From contig JADJWA010000001.1 of the NCBI GenBank assembly GCA_016716605.1, positions 1,798,001-1,862,000 of the forward strand: 64,000 nt of DNA, read 5' to 3'. The notes under the pieces are model-generated. The model saw nothing but the letters and a program-made list of their open reading frames with translations. It was not told where the DNA came from and ran no database searches. Source of the stretch: Flavobacteriales bacterium. Its GTDB lineage: Bacteria; Bacteroidota; Bacteroidia; Flavobacteriales_F; PHOS-HE28. This document shows positions 7,157-15,074 of the stretch, piece by piece. Position numbers and translations under genes: made by a program. How positions within the stretch are numbered: the first letter of the stretch is position 1; each line of letters begins with the position of its first letter.

Positions 7157-8656
7157 ATGGCAAGAACCGAGAAGATCAAGAAGCTCCTCGTCGCCAACCG
7201 CGGCGAGATCGCCCTGCGCGTGATGCGCTCCGCCCGTGAGATGGGCATAGCCACCGTAGCCGTGTATTCTGAAGCCGACCGTAATGCGCCCTTCGTGCGT
7301 TTCGCGGATGAAGCGGTGTGCATCGGTCCGCCCCCGAGCAAGGAGAGCTACCTGGTGATCGATAAGCTCGTGAAGGCGTGCAAGGACCTGAAGGTCGATG
7401 CGGTGCATCCCGGCTACGGCTTCCTCAGCGAGAACGGCGACTTCGCCCGGGCGCTGGAGAAGGCTGGCGTCATCTTCGTTGGGCCTTCACCGCATGCCAT
7501 GAAAGTGATGGGCGATAAGCTCGCGGCGAAGGAGGCGGTGAAGCAATTCGGCGTGCCGTTGGTGCCTGGAACCGAGGGCGCAGTGAGCGGAATCGAGGAA
7601 GCGATCGCCGTGGCGAAGACCATCAGATTCCCGATCCTGATCAAGGCCGCAGCAGGCGGTGGCGGCAAGGGCATGCGCGTAGTGGAGGAGGAGGCCGGGC
7701 TGAAAGAGGGACTGGAGCGCGCCATCAGCGAAGCGCAGAATGCTTTCGGCGATGGCAGCGTGTTCATCGAGAAGTACGTAGCCGGGCCGCGCCACATCGA
7801 AGTGCAGGTGATGGCCGATGCGCACGGCAACACCTGCTACCTCTTCGAGCGGGAATGCAGCGTGCAGCGCCGCCACCAGAAGGTGGTGGAGGAGGCCCCC
7901 AGCGCGGCGCTGACGCCCGTGATGCGCAAGCGAATGGGGGAGGCCGCTGTGAACGTGGCGAAGAGCGTGGACTATGTGGGCGCGGGCACCGTGGAGTTCC
8001 TGCTCGACGAGGGCGGCGACTTCTACTTCATGGAGATGAACACGCGCCTTCAGGTGGAGCATCCGGTCACGGAGATGATCACGGGCCTCGATCTGGTGAA
8101 GCTGCAGATCCGCGTGGCCGAAGGGGACAAGCTGCCCTTCGCCCAAGAGGATCTGAAGATCAACGGCCACGCCATCGAGGTGCGCGTGTACGCCGAGGAC
8201 CCCATGAACAATTTCCTGCCGGACATCGGCACGCTCACCACCTATCGGCCTCCGCAGGGTCCCGGTGTGCGCGTCGATGATGGCTTTGAAGAGGGAATGG
8301 AGATACCCATTCATTACGACCCCATGATCGCCAAGCTGATCACCTATGGAGCCACGCGAGAGGAGGCCATCACGCGGATGGAGCGCGCCATCGATGATTA
8401 CGCGATCACCGGCGTGGAGACCACCTTGCCGTTCTGTCGCTACGTCATGGGCCATGAGGCGTTCCGCAGCGGGCGGTACGATACCCATTTCGTGCGCGAC
8501 CATTTCAAGCCTGAGGTCCTGGAGGGGCTTGGTGAGTCCGAGGCGCAGGCAGCTGGTCTCGTGGCTGCGGAACTCATGCGCCAGAGTAGGCCGCCTTCGG
8601 CCAGGGTTGCGGTTCCTGGGAGCCACGCAAGTCCTTGGAAACTAAGGAGGCGCTGA
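7157..8656 (+). CDS. accC: Biotin carboxylase subunit (acetyl/propionyl-CoA carboxylase type)
   Basis: A 499-residue ATP-grasp enzyme that carboxylates biotin on a carrier protein, for acetyl-CoA or propionyl-CoA carboxylase. The N-terminal KKLLVANRGEIALRVMR sets the start at 7157. The glycine-rich ATP loop AAAGGGGKGM ends at residue 173, the block FERECSVQRRHQKVVEEAPS follows, and then MEMNTRLQVEHPVTEMITG with catalytic residues. The C-terminal extension ending SPWKLRRR has the SxWKxxRR-type tail I associate with Bacteroidota members. No biotin carrier or carboxyltransferase gene is adjacent, so the acyl-CoA substrate is undetermined. The gene is divergent from the secreted unknown at 6206-7093. 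Confidence 0.93.
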   Translation: MARTEKIKKLLVANRGEIALRVMRSAREMGIATVAVYSEADRNAPFVRFADEAVCIGPPPSKESYLVIDKLVKACKDLKVDAVHPGYGFLSENGDFARALEKAGVIFVGPSPHAMKVMGDKLAAKEAVKQFGVPLVPGTEGAVSGIEEAIAVAKTIRFPILIKAAAGGGGKGMRVVEEEAGLKEGLERAISEAQNAFGDGSVFIEKYVAGPRHIEVQVMADAHGNTCYLFERECSVQRRHQKVVEEAPSAALTPVMRKRMGEAAVNVAKSVDYVGAGTVEFLLDEGGDFYFMEMNTRLQVEHPVTEMITGLDLVKLQIRVAEGDKLPFAQEDLKINGHAIEVRVYAEDPMNNFLPDIGTLTTYRPPQGPGVRVDDGFEEGMEIPIHYDPMIAKLITYGATREEAITRMERAIDDYAITGVETTLPFCRYVMGHEAFRSGRYDTHFVRDHFKPEVLEGLGESEAQAAGLVAAELMRQSRPPSARVAVPGSHASPWKLRRR

Positions 8657-8688
8657 TTGAGTACAAGGCCCGGCGGTTTCCAGCGTTG

Positions 8689-8696
8689 TAGCTTCG
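8689..8696 (+). promoter_or_regulatory. -7 box (TAGCTTCG) of the DUF4294 gene
   Basis: TAGCTTCG fits TAnnTTTG with one T-to-C change and ends 18 bases before the ATG at 8715, in the 58-base spacer after accC. Confidence 0.4.
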
Positions 8697-8714
8697 CTGT
8701 ACCGATCGCCATTG

Positions 8715-9422
8715 ATGCGCCCTTACCATCGATACTTGATCCTGATCTTGTTGGGAAGCCTTGCTTTCCTTGAGGCTGATGCGCAATCGGAGGGCGCCGT
8801 GAGCGTGCATCGCGCCGTGATTATGGATGGCGATACGGTGCCCGTGGTCGACCTCCCGCCCGCATTCGTGGAGGTTCGATGGACCGCTCGCGACCGGAGG
8901 CAGGCCGAACGCTACGATAAGCTCACGCGGTACGTCACCAAGGTCTATCCCTATGCCCGTCTCACCGGCGACCTGCTGCGCGAGTACGAGCATGACCTGG
9001 CCATGATGGACCGCTCCGGCGATCAAGATCTTTATGTGAAGCTCGCCGAAGCGGAGCTGCGTGCCGAGTTCGAGGCTGAGGTGAAGGACCTCACCATCAG
9101 CCAGGGCAAGTTGCTGGTCAAGCTCATCGATCGCGAGACCGGGCGCACCAGCTATGATCTCGTGCGCCAGCTGCGCGGTTCGTTCACGGCCTTCGTTTGG
9201 CAAGGCATGGCGCGCATGTTCGGTCACGATCTGCGCAGCACCTACGATCCTGTCGGCGACGATAAGCTGGTGGAGGTGATCGTGCAGCGCATCGAGCGGG
9301 GCGAGCTTGCGGTGGCGGTGCGCCCGCCGCGAACGGCGAAAGCGCAGGCGCGGCTCGAGAAGCGCAAGGCGCGGCTGTACAAGAAGTACGGCATCCCCGT
9401 GGATCGGGCCAGCACCAATTGA
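8715..9422 (+). CDS. Secreted DUF4294 domain protein
   Basis: A 235-residue exported protein. The ATG at 8715 follows a TTG and opens a signal peptide (MRPYHRYLILILLGSLAFLEADAQ). The rest is highly charged and largely helical, with the block RQAERYDKLTRYVTKVYPYAR and ISQGKLLVKLIDRETGRTSY typical of the DUF4294 family, known only from Bacteroidota. The C-terminus is very basic (KAQARLEKRKARLYKKYG). Function is unknown; the gene is convergent with a GNAT gene, 6 bases apart. Confidence 0.8.
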   Translation: MRPYHRYLILILLGSLAFLEADAQSEGAVSVHRAVIMDGDTVPVVDLPPAFVEVRWTARDRRQAERYDKLTRYVTKVYPYARLTGDLLREYEHDLAMMDRSGDQDLYVKLAEAELRAEFEAEVKDLTISQGKLLVKLIDRETGRTSYDLVRQLRGSFTAFVWQGMARMFGHDLRSTYDPVGDDKLVEVIVQRIERGELAVAVRPPRTAKAQARLEKRKARLYKKYGIPVDRASTN

Positions 9423-9428
9423 GCGCGA

Positions 9429-9929
9429 TCAGCTCAGCGCCTTCACCATGATGTGGTCGTCCATGACGTAGCCACCACCGATGTCCATCACGATGTCGCG
9501 CTCTATGGCGAAGCCATGGGCTTTGTAGAAGCCCAAAGAGCGATTGCGCTTGTTCACCGTGAGGTCCACCTCGGTGTCGCCGGAGCCCATGGCTTCCTCG
9601 ATCACGTCTAGCAGCAGCGCCTTGCCGGCCCCGCCACCCTGGGTGCCGGGTTGCACGTAGAGCTTGTGCAGGCGGGTTCGAGTGCTGTCCTCGTGGTGAT
9701 GCTCGAATCCGGCGAACCCGACGGCGGCCCCGCTCAACTCTGCGATGATGAATCGATGCCCCTTCGCGCCCATTTGTTTACGGAGCGAATCCTCGCTATA
9801 CATCAATTCCAGCATGTAGGCGATTTGCTCCGGACTGATCATTTCCCTGTAGGAGACCGGCCAGGTGGCGTGCGCGATTGCTTGGATCAGCGGGATGTCT
9901 TGCGCTGTTGCGCTGCGGATGGAGATCAC
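9429..9929 (-). CDS. GNAT family N-acetyltransferase
   Basis: A 166-residue acetyl-CoA-dependent acyltransferase. The acetyl-CoA loop is in LYVQPGTQGGGAGKALL (Q/R-x-x-G-x-G/A type), followed by the NKRNRSLGFYKAHGF motif of beta-5/alpha-4 in small GNAT enzymes. The best start is a GTG at 9929 that overlaps the hbd stop (GTGA); translation then begins VISIRSATAQD, the expected N-terminal strand. The substrate is unknown. Overlap with hbd implies one transcript and coupled translation, though no metabolic link is evident. Confidence 0.85.
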   Translation of the reverse strand: MISIRSATAQDIPLIQAIAHATWPVSYREMISPEQIAYMLELMYSEDSLRKQMGAKGHRFIIAELSGAAVGFAGFEHHHEDSTRTRLHKLYVQPGTQGGGAGKALLLDVIEEAMGSGDTEVDLTVNKRNRSLGFYKAHGFAIERDIVMDIGGGYVMDDHIMVKALS

Positions 9930-10813
9930 TTGCTGAATGCCTGGGCCACCAACAGGTCCTTGCTGCCCGCGGTGTACGCGTAGAAGCCTTCCCCGCTCTT
10001 CGCGCCCAGCTTGCCGGCGGTCACCATCAGCACGAGCAGGGGACATGGCGCGTACTTCGGCTCACCCAGGCCCTCGTGCAGCACGCGCATGATCGCAAGG
10101 CACGTGTCCAGTCCGATGAAGTCGGCCAGTTGCAGCGGGCCCATGGGGTGCGCCATGCCCAGCTTCATGATACTGTCGATCTCAGCAACACCGCCCACGC
10201 CCTGCCAGAGCGTCTGGATGGCCTCGTTGATCATGGGCATCAGGATGCGGTTGGCCACGAATCCAGCGTAGTCGTTCACGGTCACGGGCACCTTGCCGAT
10301 CGCCGAGCTCAGGTCCACCACTGTCTTCGTCACGGCATCGGTGGTATCGTAACCGCGGATCACCTCCACGAGCTTCATCACCGGCACGGGGTTCATGAAG
10401 TGCATGCCGATCACTTGGCCAGGGCGATTGGTGGCCGCTGCGATCCGCGTGATGCTGATGCTGCTGGTATTCGTGGCCAGAATCGCCGAAACCGGTGCAT
10501 TCGCATCGATATCCTTGAAGATGCGAAGCTTCAGGTCCACGTTCTCCGTGGCGGCCTCGATCACGAGCTCGGCCTCCTTCACGCCTGCAGCCAGATCGGT
10601 GCTCGTGGCAATGGAAGCAAGGGCGTCCTTCTTCTGCTCTTCAGTGAGTGAGCCCTTTGCCACCTGCCGGTCCATGTTCTTCCCGATGGTCGCCAAGGCT
10701 CTGTCCAGGCTGGCCTGCGCGATGTCGATCAAGGTGACAGTGTGCCCGCGCTGCGCGAACACATGGGCGATGCCATTGCCCATTTGGCCGGCACCGATGA
10801 CGGAGATCTTCAT
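9926..10813 (-). CDS. hbd: 3-hydroxybutyryl-CoA dehydrogenase
   Basis: A 295-residue enzyme that oxidises 3-hydroxyacyl-CoA to 3-ketoacyl-CoA with NAD. The N-terminal Rossmann motif GAGQMG is at residues 7-12. The catalytic His lies in VIGMHFMNPVPVMKLVEVI, and the C-terminal helical domain carries the conserved ANRILMPMINEA and LGMAHPMGPLQLADFIGLD. The length and order match the short FadB-like family (280-295 residues). It probably works in beta-oxidation or butyrate-type acyl-CoA metabolism; an acyl-CoA dehydrogenase is encoded elsewhere in the window (18816-19961). A GNAT gene overlaps its stop. Confidence 0.95.
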   Translation of the reverse strand: MKISVIGAGQMGNGIAHVFAQRGHTVTLIDIAQASLDRALATIGKNMDRQVAKGSLTEEQKKDALASIATSTDLAAGVKEAELVIEAATENVDLKLRIFKDIDANAPVSAILATNTSSISITRIAAATNRPGQVIGMHFMNPVPVMKLVEVIRGYDTTDAVTKTVVDLSSAIGKVPVTVNDYAGFVANRILMPMINEAIQTLWQGVGGVAEIDSIMKLGMAHPMGPLQLADFIGLDTCLAIMRVLHEGLGEPKYAPCPLLVLMVTAGKLGAKSGEGFYAYTAGSKDLLVAQAFSK

Positions 10814-10832
10814 TGAATCAATCGTTAGCGCG

Positions 10833-10840
10833 GCAAGGTA
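10833..10840 (-). promoter_or_regulatory. Candidate -7 box (TACCTTGC) of hbd
   Basis: TACCTTGC lies on the minus strand 19 bases before the hbd ATG (10813). It overlaps one arm of the hairpin that terminates the upstream sugar-transferase gene, so terminator and promoter are interleaved. Confidence 0.35.
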
Positions 10841-10865
10841 GGGGTCGATAATTGTCGACCCCTAC
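10838..10865 (-). terminator. Hairpin at the end of the sugar-transferase gene
   Basis: GTAGGGGTCGA (10838-10848) pairs perfectly with 10855-10865, an 11-base-pair stem with a 6-base loop. The stem contains the TAG stop of the glycosylphosphotransferase gene. No U-run follows. Confidence 0.6.
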
Positions 10866-12280
10866 TTGCCATCCCCCTTAAGGATGATGAGCACCGTGTA
10901 GGCGAGGATCTTCAGGTCAACCGCCAGGCTCATGTTCTCGATGTAGAGGATGTCGTACTTAAGCCTGCGCACCATCTGATCGATGTTCTCGGCATAGCCG
11001 AATTTCACTTGGCCCCAACTGGTGATGCCGGGCCGCACCTTGGTCAGGTGGCGGTAGTGCGGGGCCACTTCGGTGATGGCATCGATGTAGTGCTGGCGCT
11101 CGGGCCGAGGGCCCACCAGGCTCATCTCGCCTTTGAGCACGTTCCAGAATTGCGGGAGCTCGTCCATGCGGGTGCGCCGCATCCAGCGGCCTATGGGCGT
11201 GATGCGTGGATCGGTGGCGCTGCTTAACTGCGGGCCGTCCTGCTCTGCATTGCTCACCATGCTCCTGAATTTCACGATCCGGAAGGGACGGCCGTGCTTG
11301 CCGATACGCTCCTGCGTGAAGAACACGGGCCCCGGGCCGGAGAGCATCACAAGAAGGGCCAGTGCCAGGTACAAAGGCAATAGGATTGCGAGCGCGATCG
11401 AGCTCACCACGATATCCACGACACGCTTCAGTGAGAACTGCCAGGCGGGCATGATCTCCGGGTTCACCTCGATCAGCGGCGTGCCGAAGATGCTGGTCAT
11501 CTTCACCGAGCCGGAAAGGATGTCGTACATGTCCGGGATCACCTTGATGCGCACCCCAGTGCCCTCCAGCTCATTCATGATCCTGCTCATGTGCTCGTGC
11601 TCGGTGCTGTCCACGGCTATGATGGCCTCTTCGACGCTGTGCTGCAGGATCACTTGCCGCAGCTCGTGCCATTTGCCAAGGCGCGGCAGGATGCCAGCGA
11701 GCTGTTGATCGCCGCCGTTCACGTTCACGAAGCCCACGAACCGGTTGCCGGGCGATTTGGGCATGGCCTCGATCTCTTGGTGCACGGCGACCGCGCGCTC
11801 GTTGCCGCCCACCAGCACGGTGTTGAATCCGATGCGGCGCTGGTGCACGGCCCGCACGGTACCGCTGGTGATCAGGAACCGCAGCGGGAAGGTGATCCCG
11901 AAGTGCAGCACGAAGAGCGCCAGGAAGCTGCGGTAGTGGTAGCTCGCACTGGGCACCTCATCGTCGAGCAGCAGCACGAAGAAGATCACCAGCACGCCAA
12001 TGGTGGTTACCAGCAGGGTCTGGCCCAATTCCTTGGTCCGGAAGCGGCGGAACACATCGCGGTAGCCGCCGATAGCCGTGTAGAGCCCGAACCAGAACAA
12101 GGGAACGAGCACCAGGCCCTTGAAGTAGTTCGCATCGAGGTCGATGGGCACATCCGTGCCGAACTTCATCGGCTCGAGCACGGCCTTCCGGTATAGGAAG
12201 AACAGCGTCCAGGCGGCAGCCGCGCCCGCCAGATCGGCGATCACGTACTTGGCCACTTGGATGCGTCTCGATCCGGTCAC
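10862..12280 (-). CDS. Exopolysaccharide polyprenyl glycosylphosphotransferase
   Basis: A 472-residue inner-membrane enzyme that transfers a sugar-1-phosphate to undecaprenyl phosphate to start polysaccharide synthesis. Residues 1-150 hold the N-terminal transmembrane segments; 155-255 form a Rossmann-like domain (TVLVGGNERAVAVHQEIEAM); another helix lies near 285-310. The catalytic bacterial sugar transferase domain follows with FFTQERIGKHGRPFRIVKFR, MRRTRMDELPQFWNVLKGEM and SLVGPRPERQHYI. The donor sugar cannot be told. Its ATG overlaps the stop of the upstream lipoprotein gene (ATGA), which in turn overlaps a Gfo/Idh oxidoreductase gene, so all three form one operon. Confidence 0.93.
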   Translation of the reverse strand: MTGSRRIQVAKYVIADLAGAAAAWTLFFLYRKAVLEPMKFGTDVPIDLDANYFKGLVLVPLFWFGLYTAIGGYRDVFRRFRTKELGQTLLVTTIGVLVIFFVLLLDDEVPSASYHYRSFLALFVLHFGITFPLRFLITSGTVRAVHQRRIGFNTVLVGGNERAVAVHQEIEAMPKSPGNRFVGFVNVNGGDQQLAGILPRLGKWHELRQVILQHSVEEAIIAVDSTEHEHMSRIMNELEGTGVRIKVIPDMYDILSGSVKMTSIFGTPLIEVNPEIMPAWQFSLKRVVDIVVSSIALAILLPLYLALALLVMLSGPGPVFFTQERIGKHGRPFRIVKFRSMVSNAEQDGPQLSSATDPRITPIGRWMRRTRMDELPQFWNVLKGEMSLVGPRPERQHYIDAITEVAPHYRHLTKVRPGITSWGQVKFGYAENIDQMVRRLKYDILYIENMSLAVDLKILAYTVLIILKGDGK

Positions 12281-13191
12281 GGGATGCGCAGGAGCTTGAT
12301 GTTGTCCAAATAGATCTCGGCGCTGCTTCGGCTATCGGGCAGCGTGGCTTCGATGTAAACGTCCCGTTCGCTGACCGCGCTGTTGAAGAAAGCGCTCAGG
12401 TCGAGGTACACCTTGTTCCACGGCATGCTTCCGTCGCTGCGGTGCGTCGGCGGCAGGAAGATGAACGGCTCGATGCGCTCGAGCCCATCGGCGAAGTACT
12501 TCACGCCCACGGTGATGAGCAGATCGCTGCGGTGATCGAGCTCCAGGAAAGCCGGGCCTCCGTAGCTCAGGAAATCCTCGTCGCTCTCGATGCGCACGAA
12601 GCGGTGATCCGAATCGAGCCGGAAGCCCGCGCAGGGGCCATTCTCCAAGAACTCCAGTTCCGGATGAGTGGCAGGGGTGAAGCGCAGTAATTGCGTATCG
12701 CTGCTGGCCGTGATGGAGAACAGGCTGAAAAGGTCCTCGAAGCCTTCGTGCCAGACCAAGGTCTCATCGGTGTACGAAGTTCCGGGCGCCACCACCGCGG
12801 TGCCCTCGCGCGTGAGATCCACCGTGCCGCTCCAGGGATTGTAGAAGGGGTAGCGCAGGCGATCGTCGAATGTGCCGTTGCGCTTGATGGCGGGCGCCAC
12901 GCCGATCAAGTTAGGCCCTTCGGCGAGCACCGGCACGCGCGCAGGCAGCTCCCATACGCCGATGAGTTCCTCGTTCAGCGTGATCCACGCATCCGTGATC
13001 TTGCTGGTGGCGCCGCCCTGATTGGCGCTGGTGCTCACGGTCACCGCCGGAACCTCAACGAAGGCCGGCACCTTATCGCCCTTCGCGCATCCGGTGATCA
13101 CTAGTGCGGCGAGCGGCAGCTTCGCGTAGAGGTAGGGCATGCGTGAACACCGGCCCAACGCACGCCGGATCCGATCAGTATGCGAGTTCAT
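12277..13191 (-). CDS. Lipoprotein of unknown function in a polysaccharide operon
   Basis: A predicted lipoprotein of 304 residues (or 287 if it starts at Met18, 13140). The lipobox LVITGC places the lipidated Cys at residue 35 of the long form. The mature part is strand-rich and ends with ERDVYIEATLPDSRSSAEIYLDNIKLLRIP, a carbohydrate-binding-like beta-sandwich pattern, though I cannot assign a family. The 13191 start overlaps the stop of the Gfo/Idh gene (ATGA) and the stop overlaps the glycosylphosphotransferase start (ATGA), so production of the three proteins is probably coupled. A role in assembly or sensing of the surface polysaccharide is inference from context. Confidence 0.78.
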   Translation of the reverse strand: MNSHTDRIRRALGRCSRMPYLYAKLPLAALVITGCAKGDKVPAFVEVPAVTVSTSANQGGATSKITDAWITLNEELIGVWELPARVPVLAEGPNLIGVAPAIKRNGTFDDRLRYPFYNPWSGTVDLTREGTAVVAPGTSYTDETLVWHEGFEDLFSLFSITASSDTQLLRFTPATHPELEFLENGPCAGFRLDSDHRFVRIESDEDFLSYGGPAFLELDHRSDLLITVGVKYFADGLERIEPFIFLPPTHRSDGSMPWNKVYLDLSAFFNSAVSERDVYIEATLPDSRSSAEIYLDNIKLLRIP

Positions 13192-14180
13192 GATTTCCCC
13201 TGTTCCATGCTACCCAACACGGCCAGCGCTACACGCAGCGCATCGGCGGCCTCGCCCAATGTCACCCTCGCCGGAGCGCCGGTCCGGATGCTCTCCGCGA
13301 AGGCGGCCAATTCCTCCCGGATGGCGTTGATCACCGGCACGCCGGGCTTCTCGAAGGAGATCTCGCGCTTCCCTTTGCCATCAGGCAGGTCAATCGTCAC
13401 AGCGAAGGGGTCAGGCTCGCCCTCAACCGGCCGCATGCGCACCACTTCGGCTTCTTTCGCAAGCATGTCAACCGAGATGTAGGCATCCCGTTGGAAGAAC
13501 CGGCTCTTGCGCATGTTCTTCAGGCTGATGCGGCTGGCCGTGAGGTTGGCCACGCAGCCATTCGCGAAGGCGATTCGCGCGTTGCATATGTCGGGCGTAT
13601 CGCTCACCACGGCCACGCCGCTGGCCGTAACCGAGGCTACGGGGCTCCGGACCACATGCAGGATCAGGTCGATGTCGTGGATCATCAGGTCAAGCACCAC
13701 GCTCACATCGGTGCCGCGCGGATTCCATTGCGCCAGCCGGTGGCCCTCGATGAACATGGGTTCACCGAAATAGGGGAGGGCGGCTTGGAACGCAGGATTG
13801 AAGCGCTCCACATGCCCAACCTGCACGGTGAGCTTCCGTTCTGCGGCCAGGGCCTGGAGGGCTTCGGCTTCTTCCACCGTTACGGTCACCGGCTTCTCAA
13901 TGAAGCAATGCAGGCCGTGCCCCATGGCCTGCATGGCCAGCCGGTGGTGGACCACCGTGGGCGTCACGATGTCGATCGCATCCACCGAAGTGAGCAGTTC
14001 CTCAGCCGAGGCCCAGCCCCTGACGCCGAATTCCGCAGTGATCGCCTCACGCTTCTCCGGATGCGGGTCGAACACGCCCACCACCTCGAAGGCGGGCACA
14101 TGCTGCAGCTGCTGCACATGGATGCGGCCCAAATGGCCAGCACCGAGCACGCCGATGCGGAGCGGGTTCCTGATTTCCAT
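13188..14180 (-). CDS. Gfo/Idh/MocA family oxidoreductase
   Basis: A 330-residue NAD(P)-dependent sugar dehydrogenase-like enzyme. The start MEIRNPLRIGVLGAGHLG at 14180 gives the N-terminal dinucleotide loop GAGHLG. The conserved EKP motif is in CFIEKPVTVTVEEAEAL, the family segment VGHVERFNPAF follows, and the Asp/His catalytic region is LDLMIHDIDLILHVV. It probably oxidises or reduces a sugar or sugar nucleotide for envelope polysaccharide, given the coupled lipoprotein and glycosylphosphotransferase genes; the substrate is not known. It has its own promoter box (14201-14208), back to back with that of pcm. Confidence 0.88.
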   Translation of the reverse strand: MEIRNPLRIGVLGAGHLGRIHVQQLQHVPAFEVVGVFDPHPEKREAITAEFGVRGWASAEELLTSVDAIDIVTPTVVHHRLAMQAMGHGLHCFIEKPVTVTVEEAEALQALAAERKLTVQVGHVERFNPAFQAALPYFGEPMFIEGHRLAQWNPRGTDVSVVLDLMIHDIDLILHVVRSPVASVTASGVAVVSDTPDICNARIAFANGCVANLTASRISLKNMRKSRFFQRDAYISVDMLAKEAEVVRMRPVEGEPDPFAVTIDLPDGKGKREISFEKPGVPVINAIREELAAFAESIRTGAPARVTLGEAADALRVALAVLGSMEQGKS

Positions 14181-14200
14181 GCAGGTTGATGAAAAGCGGG

Positions 14201-14208
14201 CAAAAATA
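14201..14208 (-). promoter_or_regulatory. -7 box (TATTTTTG) of the Gfo/Idh operon
   Basis: TATTTTTG is an exact TAnnTTTG match on the minus strand, 20 bases before the ATG at 14180. It lies 25 bases from the opposite-facing pcm box. No TTTG is visible at the -33 position. Confidence 0.65.
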
Positions 14209-14233
14209 GCCGGATGCCGCTCCTCACAGCCGG

Positions 14234-14241
14234 TACCTTTG
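14234..14241 (+). promoter_or_regulatory. -7 box (TACCTTTG) of pcm
   Basis: TACCTTTG is an exact TAnnTTTG match ending only 12 bases before the pcm ATG at 14254, so the 5' leader would be very short. Confidence 0.65.
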
Positions 14242-14253
14242 CCCGCCTCAACG

Positions 14254-14907
14254 ATGCGCGCAACCGACGATTTCAGGCACCAGGGCATGCGGCGCAAGCT
14301 GGTCCTCTTGTTGCGCGGGAAAGGAATCGCGCATGAAGGTGTGCTGAAGGCCATCGGAGAAGTGCCGCGTCATCTGTTCATCGACGACAGCGCATTCCAG
14401 ATGCGCGCTTATGAGGACACCGCCTTTCCGATCCCCTGTGGCCAGACCATTTCGCAGCCCTATACCGTTGCCTTCCAGACCGCACTCCTGAACCCAAGGC
14501 CTGGATATCGGATCCTCGAGGTGGGAACAGGTAGCGGCTACCAAACGGCGGTGCTGAGCGCCATGGGCGTGCGCGTTTTCAGCATCGAACGGCACAAGCC
14601 CTTGTACCTGCAGACCAAGGAGCGGTTGGCGAGGCTGGGATTCAAGGCGTCGCTTTCGCACGGCGACGGTTTCGCGGGTTTGCCGCGCGAAGCACCCTTC
14701 GACGGGGTATTGGTGACTTGCGGAGCGCCGTTCGTTCCGTCATCACTGGTTGAGCAGTTGAAGGTGGACGCACCCTTGGTCATACCCGTTGGGGAGGGCG
14801 ATATGCAGCAGATGCAGCTGATCAGAAGGGATGGCGAGGGGGGCCTCTCCGTGAGCCCGATGGGCAGTTTCCGATTCGTTCCCATGCTCGCTGAGAAGGC
14901 CAGGTGA
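14254..14907 (+). CDS. pcm: Protein-L-isoaspartate O-methyltransferase
   Basis: A 217-residue SAM-dependent methyltransferase that repairs isoaspartyl residues in damaged proteins. The N-terminal RRKLVLLLRGKGI and the substrate loop DTAFPIPCGQTISQPYTVAF are family-defining. The SAM motif ILEVGTGSGYQTAVL spans residues 87-101, and the post-motif segment DGVLVTCGAP follows. The length is typical. The start at 14254 sits 12 bases after an exact -7 box; an internal start at 14287 (MRRKLVLL) is less likely. It is divergent from the Gfo/Idh operon. Confidence 0.94.
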   Translation: MRATDDFRHQGMRRKLVLLLRGKGIAHEGVLKAIGEVPRHLFIDDSAFQMRAYEDTAFPIPCGQTISQPYTVAFQTALLNPRPGYRILEVGTGSGYQTAVLSAMGVRVFSIERHKPLYLQTKERLARLGFKASLSHGDGFAGLPREAPFDGVLVTCGAPFVPSSLVEQLKVDAPLVIPVGEGDMQQMQLIRRDGEGGLSVSPMGSFRFVPMLAEKAR

Positions 14908-15008
14908 ACAGAAATTCGGTCCGGCGTCGCCGATTTGGCTCAGGCCATCTTGTGAACATTATGGCATCGCTTCAACATTCCAAGGTTGGTAATGCCGATA
15001 GCTCCACC

Positions 15009-15038
15009 TATGTTTGCGGCCGCTCAGCCATACTTTTG
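15009..15038 (+). promoter_or_regulatory. Two tandem TAnnTTTG boxes before the beta-barrel gene
   Basis: TATGTTTG (15009-15016) and TACTTTTG (15031-15038) are both exact matches to the Bacteroidota -7 element. The second ends 36 bases before the ATG at 15075. The TTTG of the first box (15013-15016) could act as a -33 element of the second, although the 14-base spacing is short. The rest of the spacer 14908-15074 shows nothing else. Confidence 0.55.
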
Positions 15039-15074
15039 GCCGGGTTCAAAAGGCACTAAACCAAACTAAGCCCA

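Noticed and set aside
8570..8656. Possible frameshift at the accC C-terminus
   Set aside because: The tail ending SPWKLRRR fits the SxWKxxRR-type end I associate with Bacteroidota homologues, so the reading frame appears intact.
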